Position numbers and translations under genes: made by a program
Assembly: GCA_015061765.1 (NCBI GenBank)
Contig: SUVZ01000004.1
Location: forward strand, 1 to 27,922
DNA from: Lentisphaerota bacterium
GTDB lineage: Bacteria > Verrucomicrobiota > Kiritimatiellia > RFP12 > UBA1067
Direction of reading: 5' to 3'
Length of the DNA: 27,922 bases
Shown: positions 8,740 through 16,919 of the stretch, one piece after another
Layout of the letters: each line of letters begins with the position of its first letter
How positions within the stretch are numbered: position 1 is the first letter of the stretch
The notes under the pieces: generated by a model
Seen by the model: only the letters and a program-made list of their open reading frames with translations
What the model was told of the DNA's origin: nothing
Databases searched by the model: none

Positions 8740-11700
8740 ACTCAAAGTTTTTAGTTATAGGTGATTTCGCGACACAAGGACTGAGAGGCATCTTCCTCTC
8801 AGAAAAAGCGGATAGTGGATTTTTAATGAATGCCCGCGAAACGTTGTGTAAATGGGATAGTAAGGTTCATGTTGATATTGAATGGTTCCTTGATAGAAAA
8901 ACGAATGTATCTGATGGTAGCGTGCCTGAAGATGGCAGCAAACGAAATGATGCCGATAACAAGCAATCTCTGCATGTCAAAGAAAAGTTTATCCCATTGG
9001 TTTTGTGCGAGGATCGTGAATCATTGAAACGCAAAGGTGTTGTTTGCCCTTATGAATTCATTATCGAGCGACGCGACATGTTTCCTCTGGTGAGTGAAGA
9101 TGGGGAATGTATAAGTGAACCGTGTGAGACGCTTGCTCAACGGATGTCGACATTGCTGATGTTGTATAGGGATAAGCCTGCTGGGTATTTCTTTAACGCA
9201 TTGAAAGATTGGTTCGCAGGTGCGTTTCGAATGTTTCTGATGCTTGATTCAACGACGCATGGCACATCGCAGTACATTGATTTGGAATTAGTCAAAAAAG
9301 AAAAGTGCGAGGATACAATTCTTAAGGCATTGTCCGCATCAAAGTGGGACAATGAGAATGCAAAGAAGTTATACGATAGATTCGTTGGTAGCGGTGATGA
9401 GGAGGTGAAAGACTATCTGGAATTGGCTAAGGTTTTGTATAGTGAATATTTTGATAAATGGGGGGATGGCGAGAAACAGCATAGCAAGAAGATTGGGAGG
9501 TCGATAAAACGTATTCTAACGTGGGAGGGGCAGGGTGCCGAGGAAAAGCTTAAGGCTTTTCGTCGGATTTACATTGATAGTGACAAGTTATTTGTCAAAG
9601 GGAATGAAACGCCATTAGGTCATGACAAGCGGCTGCCGCTTTCGTTTGGGGAACGAGCGAGATATGTAACACCATCTGGGAAGTTGAATCTACTGTTGAT
9701 TGATGACAAAGTCGATGAGTCACCACTCTCGCATCTTGTGGAATCAAATGGTTATGATAAGTTCAGATCGAGTATTTCAAAGGATGACTGGAATTTGTTG
9801 CGTGATACTTTTAACGTGCAGACTCTGCCGATAAACAGGGGCGTTGGTGACATCTATGAACTTGCTGCTCGCTATTTTAGAAGATTTCAGAAGGTTGGGT
9901 TTACTTACGACTTGATCCTGGTCGATTTGTGTCTTGGCAATAATCGGCGTGGTGATGATCTTGATGGATATTCTATGATTAAGATCGTTAAGGAGTTCTT
10001 CCCAGGGACTCCAATAGTCGTCTATTCGCGCTTCAGCGACATGGAACATATTTCTAGGGCATTCTTCAACGGGGCAAAATGGTTCCTCGTCAAAGGGGAA
10101 GAGGCTAAACTACCACGCCATGCGTTGAAGTTGCTGAAACATGTTGGTTGGCATAGAGAATGGCGTGCCATAGAAAATGGTATCAACAATCCTGAGTGGG
10201 AGGGCGAAAGGGAGTCGTCGTTTTTCCGCAAGTTCAAACGTCTGCATGAGTGGCAGTATCTTACATATAAGAGCCTTGAATCCTTCCCTGGGCATATTAT
10301 TTCTGTGAAGAAGATGGGCGGTGGCATCAGTTCCGCCGTGACTTTCAAAGCTACCAAAGGCGTGAGACTTGGGGATGACTATTTACAGACTCCGAGTATC
10401 ATCAAGATAGACTCGTCGTATAATACGATGATGGAGTTTGAGCGGTACTTCCGTATGATCCGTCCTTACATTGCGAACGAATCGGGACGGGTCGAAATGC
10501 CAGAGCGTGTCTTGAATCGCACTTATTCGTCAATCGTCTATACCTTTGCTGGTAAGCAGGATAAGGCTCATACTCTGGAGTCCATGGGCGACATGCTTGA
10601 CGATGATGTCGGAAGCCAGACGGCGTGTGACTATGAAGTGTATCGATATGCGCTTCAATGTGTCTTTGACGAGATTTTGCCGAAGATTCACCATGTGTCG
10701 CCTGAATTGGAACTCGGCGACATCGGGAGGGCTCGGGTTTTCCCGCACGAAGTAAAAGACGCTTTTGAGTGGGAAGCCACTTATGCGAAAAATAATGATA
10801 TCCGTCTTAAGACATCTTTCCCCAATGCCTATTTCGGCGAATTCAAGCCTACAGATTTCTGGAAAAGTTATATGCTTCGCATGCAGCCGTGGAGACGCAT
10901 AAAAGTCACTGTCCCGACTGGCACGTCAGGAGTGCTCCCTTTTGCGCAACAGGGCGTTTGTGACTTGTCGGCAGTCAAGAGTCAAGATGAGGAATCTGGG
11001 GAAAACATGTTGTTAAAAGAGGATGAATGGGTCGAAAAGATCAAGGCTAATACACAACATCTGACTTTCCACAGCGTAATGCTTGATCCATTTGCTGCGA
11101 AAACGGATGTTATACAAGGCAGAGTTGCTGGGCAGAGAATTATTGAAGCATATACATCCGACATGAATCTAGTATGGCTTGAAGGAGATGCTTGCGATTT
11201 TGTTGTCCGCTACAGGAAGCATGTATCGCCAGGAACATCGTTGTGGCTTGGCAATTTTAAGGGCATTATAGATGGCAAATTGGCTAAGCCCTCAGAGGTT
11301 GAGATTGATGGGCGAATTCAATGGCTTGAAGATACGTTTCAATACAAGAACAAAAAGAATCAAACGGCAAAGGATGATTTCATCTTGTCAATATCTCGTC
11401 TTTTGGGGCTTGATTATATCCTCAATCCCAATCTTGGGTTCTATACAAAGCTTCAAGATGCGGTGATTGGTCTGGCGCAAAAGGCGGTAAGTAAGGCGAA
11501 GGAATGGGGTATGAAATGCCCTATTGGGATTGTACATGGAGATCTCAACGTCAAGAACATCATGCTGGAGTCGCGCAAACATGCGCCGAAGGACGATGAT
11601 CTTGATGTGACAAAGACGGTTTCTGATGTGTGGTTGATTGACTTTGCCCGTACACGGCGCGATATCATCGCTCATGATTTCAACGTATTCTTTACGTCTG

Positions 11701-12122
11701 TCCTTGGAGAACTTTTTACAGAAGGACTAATTGGCAAAGAAGGCAAAGAGCAAAGCACGCATCAAAAAGACTATTGGGATAAATTGGTTACAAAGTTCAG
11801 GATTATCGTGACTGCTGCCGTTGCGCCGGAATCTAAAAATGAAAAAGGTGTTCCTGATGAGATTAAGGATGATAGGCGCTTTACGCTTATCTATCGCATT
11901 CTCCGCAGGGCGCACGATGCAGCAAGGGGCGCTGGCGTATCGCAGAATATGTATTTGCTAACAACTGCGCTTGCCTGCCTTTATACATTAAAGATATTCC
12001 TTAATAATGGATGCAAGGTTCGTCTCGCCGCAGGATATTTTTCCGCCGCATGGATTTGTTATGATTTACTTTGTGGGAGTATTGGAATAGATAATGAAAT
12101 GTCAAACGTAAAAGATTTATAA
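8736..12122 (+). CDS. receiver domain protein with C-terminal APH/TCAD9-like kinase domain
   Basis: This 1128-aa protein contains an intact response-regulator receiver domain in its middle (about residues 317-460): LNLLLIDDK with acidic pair D323/D324, phosphoacceptor D397 (YDLILVDLCLG), conserved T/S position in TPIVVYSRFSD, and K453 (AKWFLVKG). The C-terminal half (about 510-1110) looks like an aminoglycoside-phosphotransferase or protein-kinase-like domain. The catalytic loop IVHGDLNVKNIML has H934, D936 and presumed N941, and the metal-binding motif IDFARTRRD has D969. This resembles the 'ternary complex associated domain 9' kinase described for NTP-dependent conflict systems; I recall this family and could not search for it. 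The N-terminal 310 residues are unassigned. GGAAGG at 8721-8726 and an ATGA overlap with the upstream stop fix the start. The likely partner is the kinase encoded two genes upstream. Confidence 0.82.
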   Translation: MNSKFLVIGDFATQGLRGIFLSEKADSGFLMNARETLCKWDSKVHVDIEWFLDRKTNVSDGSVPEDGSKRNDADNKQSLHVKEKFIPLVLCEDRESLKRKGVVCPYEFIIERRDMFPLVSEDGECISEPCETLAQRMSTLLMLYRDKPAGYFFNALKDWFAGAFRMFLMLDSTTHGTSQYIDLELVKKEKCEDTILKALSASKWDNENAKKLYDRFVGSGDEEVKDYLELAKVLYSEYFDKWGDGEKQHSKKIGRSIKRILTWEGQGAEEKLKAFRRIYIDSDKLFVKGNETPLGHDKRLPLSFGERARYVTPSGKLNLLLIDDKVDESPLSHLVESNGYDKFRSSISKDDWNLLRDTFNVQTLPINRGVGDIYELAARYFRRFQKVGFTYDLILVDLCLGNNRRGDDLDGYSMIKIVKEFFPGTPIVVYSRFSDMEHISRAFFNGAKWFLVKGEEAKLPRHALKLLKHVGWHREWRAIENGINNPEWEGERESSFFRKFKRLHEWQYLTYKSLESFPGHIISVKKMGGGISSAVTFKATKGVRLGDDYLQTPSIIKIDSSYNTMMEFERYFRMIRPYIANESGRVEMPERVLNRTYSSIVYTFAGKQDKAHTLESMGDMLDDDVGSQTACDYEVYRYALQCVFDEILPKIHHVSPELELGDIGRARVFPHEVKDAFEWEATYAKNNDIRLKTSFPNAYFGEFKPTDFWKSYMLRMQPWRRIKVTVPTGTSGVLPFAQQGVCDLSAVKSQDEESGENMLLKEDEWVEKIKANTQHLTFHSVMLDPFAAKTDVIQGRVAGQRIIEAYTSDMNLVWLEGDACDFVVRYRKHVSPGTSLWLGNFKGIIDGKLAKPSEVEIDGRIQWLEDTFQYKNKKNQTAKDDFILSISRLLGLDYILNPNLGFYTKLQDAVIGLAQKAVSKAKEWGMKCPIGIVHGDLNVKNIMLESRKHAPKDDDLDVTKTVSDVWLIDFARTRRDIIAHDFNVFFTSVLGELFTEGLIGKEGKEQSTHQKDYWDKLVTKFRIIVTAAVAPESKNEKGVPDEIKDDRRFTLIYRILRRAHDAARGAGVSQNMYLLTTALACLYTLKIFLNNGCKVRLAAGYFSAAWICYDLLCGSIGIDNEMSNVKDL

Positions 12123-12151
12123 GCTATAAGAAAATCTAATCAGAAAACATT

Positions 12152-12814
12152 ATGACACCTAAACGTATAATACTTGTTCGGCATGGAGAGTCGGAGGCGA
12201 ATGTCGATCCGACGGTGTATGCACGTGTGCCGGATTGGCGCATTCAGTTGACAGAAAAAGGGATCGTGCAGGCGAAAGAGGCCGGGGAGCGTATACGCAG
12301 CCTGCTTGGCGATGAAACGTTCGGAGTTTTCGTATCTCCCTATCAGCGCACGATGCAGACAAAAGACGGCATTCTTGATGGGATAGGACGTTCGCCTGTG
12401 TTTGACCATCAAGATCCCGAATTGCGCGAGCAGGAATACGGCAATATGCCGCCGTCAGACATCAATCAGGCGAATCGCGAGTTTCGCGGGAAGTTCGGAT
12501 ATTTCTTTTATCGCTTCCCGGAAGGTGAGTCGTGCGCGGATGTCTATGACCGTATGGCGCTTTTTATGGATTCGCTTTTCCGTAGATTCGACCGACCGAA
12601 CTGTCCTGAGAATATTGTCATTGTTTCGCACGGAACGGCGATAAAATGTTTTCTCACACGCTGGTATCATTGGGATGTGGTAAACTTTGACAAATTGCCG
12701 CAGTTACCCAATTGTCATATCAGTGTCATGACAAGATGCGAGAGCGACCAAGGCACTACATCATCGAAATTTGCATTGTCAGAACCGTTTGAAATTAAAA
12801 AAGCTTTTAACTAA
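12152..12814 (+). CDS. histidine phosphatase family protein (phosphoglycerate-mutase fold)
   Basis: This 220-aa protein is a branch-1 histidine phosphatase. It has the phospho-histidine motif LVRHGESEAN (R10, H11), the SPYQRTMQT arginine block, the acidic ELREQEYG block (about residues 87-94), and the second catalytic histidine in IVSHGTAIKCF (H160). Family members remove phosphate from small metabolites or proteins through a phospho-histidine intermediate. No signal peptide is visible, so it is cytoplasmic. It starts 29 nt after the receiver-kinase gene with no clear ribosome binding site. It could reverse the reaction of the kinase-like domain encoded immediately upstream, or act as a phosphohistidine phosphatase on the relay. 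Both are inferences from adjacency; a housekeeping sugar phosphatase is the plain alternative. Confidence 0.9.
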   Translation: MTPKRIILVRHGESEANVDPTVYARVPDWRIQLTEKGIVQAKEAGERIRSLLGDETFGVFVSPYQRTMQTKDGILDGIGRSPVFDHQDPELREQEYGNMPPSDINQANREFRGKFGYFFYRFPEGESCADVYDRMALFMDSLFRRFDRPNCPENIVIVSHGTAIKCFLTRWYHWDVVNFDKLPQLPNCHISVMTRCESDQGTTSSKFALSEPFEIKKAFN

Positions 12815-12826
12815 AAAAGGATAATA

Positions 12827-14716
12827 ATGATGAGTCCATTTAAATTCAAATCAGAAAAGGTGGCATGTAAAATTCCTTATCTTGCTGGTTTATGGTCTGC
12901 GCTGAAGGTATTGGGTCATGTTGCAATATCTCCTTCTCTTTTAATATGCACAGCGTTTCTTACCCCCTTGCTTTGGGCATTGCTGCCGTTGGGGTATGAA
13001 ATTCTGAATGCCAATGAAAGCATAAAAACTCATTCTGTAATAACAGTATTCGTTCGAATGGTATTGTCATTTGGTTTTTCTCTAGTTGTTTTTCTTATTA
13101 CAATTTTAATTTCAAGGTTGAGAAGTCCAGGGCTTTTGATGGATGTGTGGAAAAGCTTGAAGGGTTCCCCAAAGAAATGGTTATGCTTGCTCTTATTTCC
13201 AATTTTTTATAGTTTAGCTCGTTTAGTTGAGATGAAACTTATCTTAGGCGGTGGGTATGAGAAGCCTGTTGAGGCATATGGATATTTTATGGGATTATTA
13301 TTGGTAGTGCTGTTCCCTATGATTAGAAATAAGAATCCAATTAAGGATATAACAATAATTGAGATGCTCTTATGGCTTTGCACTGTATGTATCGTTCTTG
13401 CAAGTGGAATTCTAAATGTTGTAGCACGAATGGGCAGTGGAACTGCTACAGTTATCTGGAATCAGATAGGAAAGGCACTTTTGATGGCTTTGATTGTAGC
13501 TTTGTTTAGTTGGTCTTATGTTATGTTTAAACAGGTAGGCAAGATTGATTGTCAAGATGATAGTCATCCTTACTTGATTCCTTTCTTGTCTGCCTCAATA
13601 ATGAATGTTGTGATGTGTTTAGGTGCAGCTATATGTAGTGGTGTGGCCATTAAGGTTTTTCATAAAGACATTCTTAATTGGGAGAAATTATTCGAAATAT
13701 GTAATCTGTATTTTGATAAAGACCCAATTGATGGCTTTCTGTATTCAAGACTCTTTTGGATTGGTGTAATAGTTTTGTTGGCAACAGTTGTGGCACCAAT
13801 GGCTCAGCTTTATGGAGTGTCAAGGCATGATATTGTTATGAAAAATCGTCATATGGATCGTTTTGGTGTTTCAGGCGGAGATTGGTTAATTGTTTGCGGA
13901 GGCTTTGAACCGATGTTTGTTGTTTTATTGGGATGTGGTCTTTCTGTAGTTTTTTCATGGTTTAACGCTGGTGCTAAGTTGGAGAAGTTTAATCTTTCTA
14001 ATCTAGAGACTTGGCCTATTGTTTTGTGCTTTGCGCTTGTTATTTCAATTGCGTTAATGAGAATTGTCAAAATTTGGGGTGAGAGAAATGCTATGCTCCG
14101 AAATGTTATTTTTACTCGCAAGAGGGGGAGTACTCATGCGGATTTATCAACGAAAACATCAGAAGAACTTCAGATACGAGCTGAAGAATTGGCGCTTTTG
14201 AAACTGTATCATAAAAGAAAAGAATTAGCGAATGTTAAGCTTGGTGTGAGTGGAGTTTCTGATATAAAGAATATAGATTGCGATAAAGAAAGCGACTTAT
14301 GGGCTCAAATATCTAGTGATAAAAATTGCAGGAATTACATAGTTGTTGAGGGGGCGGACAAGTATTTTACACAAGATGATCCTTTCACCAATGACGTGCT
14401 TGAAGCTCAATTTGCGTGGTTGAAAAAGGAGTGCCCCAATATTGAAATTATGTCGTTTAGTCGTTACTTGTCCAAAAGAGGGAAAAAAGATAATAAGGAG
14501 GCTTGGCGCAAGTTTAAAAAGAATACGTGCAGGGGGTTTGAGTCCGCAACACCATTTTTCCTATTCGAAAATAAAGGGGGAGGGGATGAATTAAAAAAAG
14601 TTCAAGTTTTATGGGACAGCTTCTTAAGGGAACTTAAAGACATAGTAGATAAAGGTGAAGTTTCTCAATATGTCAATAAAATGATATTAACATTTAAAGA
14701 TGTGTCAAATGAGTAA
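12827..14716 (+). CDS. polytopic membrane protein (about 10 TM) with cytoplasmic C-terminal domain
   Basis: I do not recognise this 629-aa protein. About ten hydrophobic segments can be traced within residues 20-420, for example ISPSLLICTAFLTPLLWALL, VVFLITILISRL, IIEMLLWLCTVCIVLASGIL, LFWIGVIVLLATVVAPMAQL and WPIVLCFALVISIALMRIV. The last 190 residues are charged and soluble, starting with a helical KTSEELQIRAEELALLKLYH and containing NYIVVEGADKYF and ATPFFLFENKGGG. No transporter signature is evident. AAGG at 12817-12820 supports the ATG at 12827 (the ATG at 12830 is equally possible). The gene is AT-rich (18 of 60 bases G/C at 13081-13140), unlike the genes downstream. Its stop overlaps the next start by 8 nt, so it may form a complex with the channel-like protein that follows; this is inference. 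Confidence 0.8.
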   Translation: MMSPFKFKSEKVACKIPYLAGLWSALKVLGHVAISPSLLICTAFLTPLLWALLPLGYEILNANESIKTHSVITVFVRMVLSFGFSLVVFLITILISRLRSPGLLMDVWKSLKGSPKKWLCLLLFPIFYSLARLVEMKLILGGGYEKPVEAYGYFMGLLLVVLFPMIRNKNPIKDITIIEMLLWLCTVCIVLASGILNVVARMGSGTATVIWNQIGKALLMALIVALFSWSYVMFKQVGKIDCQDDSHPYLIPFLSASIMNVVMCLGAAICSGVAIKVFHKDILNWEKLFEICNLYFDKDPIDGFLYSRLFWIGVIVLLATVVAPMAQLYGVSRHDIVMKNRHMDRFGVSGGDWLIVCGGFEPMFVVLLGCGLSVVFSWFNAGAKLEKFNLSNLETWPIVLCFALVISIALMRIVKIWGERNAMLRNVIFTRKRGSTHADLSTKTSEELQIRAEELALLKLYHKRKELANVKLGVSGVSDIKNIDCDKESDLWAQISSDKNCRNYIVVEGADKYFTQDDPFTNDVLEAQFAWLKKECPNIEIMSFSRYLSKRGKKDNKEAWRKFKKNTCRGFESATPFFLFENKGGGDELKKVQVLWDSFLRELKDIVDKGEVSQYVNKMILTFKDVSNE

Positions 14717-16187
14717 TTCTTTTATAGGAATCTGGTTCAAGCCCTTAATGTGGCTTAAGAAGGCGGCGGGGCTGTTGAGGGCATGTTTTATTTGCCCTCA
14801 CGTGCTGACATTGGCGTTTCTGCTGATGTCAGCATGGGTGATTGGCGCCGTTTTCGCATGTTACAAATTACATGAACCTAATTGGGGGCAATGGAGCCTG
14901 TCGCATTTGTTTGACCTTTCTTCGACGATTGACGCCTTGAATACAACCTCCACCGGTGGGAAAGTGGTGGCGGTGCTGCTGTACGGAACCACGTGGTTGA
15001 TCGGCGGCGGCATCCTGCTCGGTATTCTTATCGACAATAGCCGGGAGTATTTTTCGAAGATCAGGGATGGGCACTTCCGTTATTGGCGGGCGCTCCGTAA
15101 TCATTTGGTGATATTGGGATGGGAGCCGAATGCCATCTCGCTTTTGCGCGACTTGACGAATGAGGGTGAGTCGATTCCGTTCTGGCGTGTCCTCAGGCGC
15201 CATCGCATTGTTATAATTTCCGAACAGCCTGCCGAAGAGATTCGCAGGCAGATTGAGGAGGCAATTGGAAGACGTCCTTTTAAGTGTTACCCGTTCAGCC
15301 TTATCGTCTACAATGGGCAGTATGACAATAAGGAGGAGTTTAGAAAGACCGCGCTCAGGTACGCGAGAAAGATTTATGTGACCGGCGAAGAGCCGGAAGC
15401 ATCCCATGACACGCGTGTGATGTTGTTTTTGGCGGAGTTGGATCGCTATCTGCATGATTGTAAGATGGGGCAAGAGAAGGTCGATTGCCATGTCAGAATC
15501 GCGTCATATTCGTTATTGCGGCTTTTGATACTTGCGATAAAAAAAGATGTTGAAAAAGAGCATCACTACGAACATCTCGAGGTGAGATTTTTCAATTTCT
15601 ATGAAAACTGGTCGAAGACCGTGATGCCCGTGGACAAAAATGTTATAAGCACGTATCCGTCTGTGGTTTCGGATAAGGAGGGGCAGAAAGCCCGGCTTAT
15701 CGTTGTGGGCTTCGGCAAGATGGGCCAGGCGATGACAGTGGAAGCGTTTCGTTCGCACAAGCGGCGCGATGATAAAATGTTGAACATCACCGTCGTCGAC
15801 CCTCATGTGGAAGAATACATAAAGCAGTTCAATATGTCTCACAGCGACATTATAGAGGGCGACTACAAGAACTACGCGACGTTGGAGGCATTCTCCATGC
15901 GTGTTGAAGATGACGGGTTTGAGAAGATGGTGGATGGTTATGTTCGCGATGGAGCGAAGATCACGATAGTGCTGACGTACGAATCGTCTGACGATGCGAT
16001 CGTGCGGGCTGTTGCGCTTGCAAGACGCCATAAAGGGGCAAATGTCTTTGTCCGGCTCAATGTTGACGTGCCTGATGCGGAGCAAAGCAAAGCGCTCCTG
16101 GCAGAGCGATATAAACTGTCGAGGATTTTCCCGTTTGGCTTCAGAAGCGGCGCCGGATACGGAAAGTGCAGTACGAACCTGAAGTAA
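14709..16187 (+). CDS. two-TM RCK/TrkA-N (CASTOR/POLLUX-like) channel-type protein
   Basis: This 492-aa protein has two N-terminal membrane segments (about residues 28-52, LTLAFLLMSAWVIGAVFACY; and about 77-104, GKVVAVLLYGTTWLIGGGIL), with a short pore-like loop between them. Two Rossmann-like RCK_N modules follow: the first from about residue 130 (HLVILGWEPNAISLLRDL), the second from about 330 (ARLIVVGFGKMGQAM, a GxGxxxA-type nucleotide-binding loop, with acidic TVVDP after the second strand). This tandem arrangement after a two-TM pore is that of CASTOR/POLLUX-type and TrkA-N channel proteins. The loop lacks a TVGYG potassium filter, so ion selectivity is unknown. The ATG at 14709 overlaps the upstream stop (ATGAGTAA); 14700 is an alternative start. 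Nucleotide binding to the RCK modules would be the natural gating signal. Confidence 0.8.
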   Translation: MSNSFIGIWFKPLMWLKKAAGLLRACFICPHVLTLAFLLMSAWVIGAVFACYKLHEPNWGQWSLSHLFDLSSTIDALNTTSTGGKVVAVLLYGTTWLIGGGILLGILIDNSREYFSKIRDGHFRYWRALRNHLVILGWEPNAISLLRDLTNEGESIPFWRVLRRHRIVIISEQPAEEIRRQIEEAIGRRPFKCYPFSLIVYNGQYDNKEEFRKTALRYARKIYVTGEEPEASHDTRVMLFLAELDRYLHDCKMGQEKVDCHVRIASYSLLRLLILAIKKDVEKEHHYEHLEVRFFNFYENWSKTVMPVDKNVISTYPSVVSDKEGQKARLIVVGFGKMGQAMTVEAFRSHKRRDDKMLNITVVDPHVEEYIKQFNMSHSDIIEGDYKNYATLEAFSMRVEDDGFEKMVDGYVRDGAKITIVLTYESSDDAIVRAVALARRHKGANVFVRLNVDVPDAEQSKALLAERYKLSRIFPFGFRSGAGYGKCSTNLK

Positions 16188-16207
16188 GTAAGAATAGAAA
16201 GAGGTAT

Positions 16208-16909
16208 ATGATGTCATCGGAAAAACTTGTTAAGCCGGCCAGAAACGCAGATGATTTTTTCTGCAGATATTCCGTTGGAAATCCTGGAGTGGCAGCATCG
16301 AAAGTGCGCAATTCATATTCGGATGTACTGGTTCGTTTTGCTCATGACGAAGGGAAGAAGCTGGCGGAGCTTATTCCCGGCTCTAAGTATGCGATAGGCG
16401 GTTCGTTGGGATACGGCGCATTGCTGCAAGACAATTATGATGTGGACTTGCGCCTTCTCTTGAAAGCCGACGCCACGCCCGCCGAGATTGATGAAGCGGT
16501 TTACGCCATTATGCAGATGGGCGGATATTCCAATCCGCGTTTTATCAGTGAAAACGGCACTAATTATATCTGGCATCTGCGCAAAGAAGTCTCTGGCGAA
16601 ACGCTTGCCGCATACGGGCTTTCGGAAGCCGATCTTACGTTGAATGTCCAGTCGGTGTCGCTCTATGGAGGAATCGCTGAAATCTCCTCAAAGTTGCCTG
16701 CCGCCGTCATTGACCGATATCTCGTCGCAAAGGATCTTTCGCGCAAGGAAGGGCGCGAATGCTATGCGGCGGTTAAGGAATATTGGAAGTGTTTTATCAG
16801 TTGGATTAAATCCCAGGGATATCATCGGCTTGATTCGGAGGCAATGGAACATATTCTGAATGAGCGCGTCAGATTGTTCCCGCTTTTCTTGACGGATGGA
16901 AAGTCATAA
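16208..16909 (+). CDS. nucleotidyltransferase-fold protein
   Basis: This 233-aa protein carries the pol-beta-type nucleotidyltransferase signature: YAIGGSLGYGALL with the G-S loop (G65, S66), then NYDVDLRLLL with D78 and D80, and a candidate third acidic residue D142 in ADLTLNV. The C-terminal part (about 160-233) is helical. It is cytoplasmic. AGAGG at 16200-16204 precedes the ATG at 16208; the longer frame from 16166 overlaps the channel gene and has no ribosome binding site. The gene lies 20 nt after the channel-like gene and 10 nt before a large unknown gene. The substrate cannot be told: it could be a CD-NTase-like second-messenger synthase (no OAS-type helical signature recognised), an antitoxin-type MNT, or an AMP/UMP-transferring enzyme acting on a protein. 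Confidence 0.78.
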   Translation: MMSSEKLVKPARNADDFFCRYSVGNPGVAASKVRNSYSDVLVRFAHDEGKKLAELIPGSKYAIGGSLGYGALLQDNYDVDLRLLLKADATPAEIDEAVYAIMQMGGYSNPRFISENGTNYIWHLRKEVSGETLAAYGLSEADLTLNVQSVSLYGGIAEISSKLPAAVIDRYLVAKDLSRKEGRECYAAVKEYWKCFISWIKSQGYHRLDSEAMEHILNERVRLFPLFLTDGKS

Positions 16910-16919
16910 GGATTTTAAG

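Noticed and set aside
14709..16187. True potassium channel
   Set aside because: The pore loop lacks a TVGYG-type selectivity filter; only a channel-like two-TM/RCK layout can be claimed.
16208..16909. Definite CBASS nucleotide cyclase
   Set aside because: The GS and DxD residues are general to all nucleotidyltransferases; no CBASS-type effector or E1/E2/JAB accessory gene is present.
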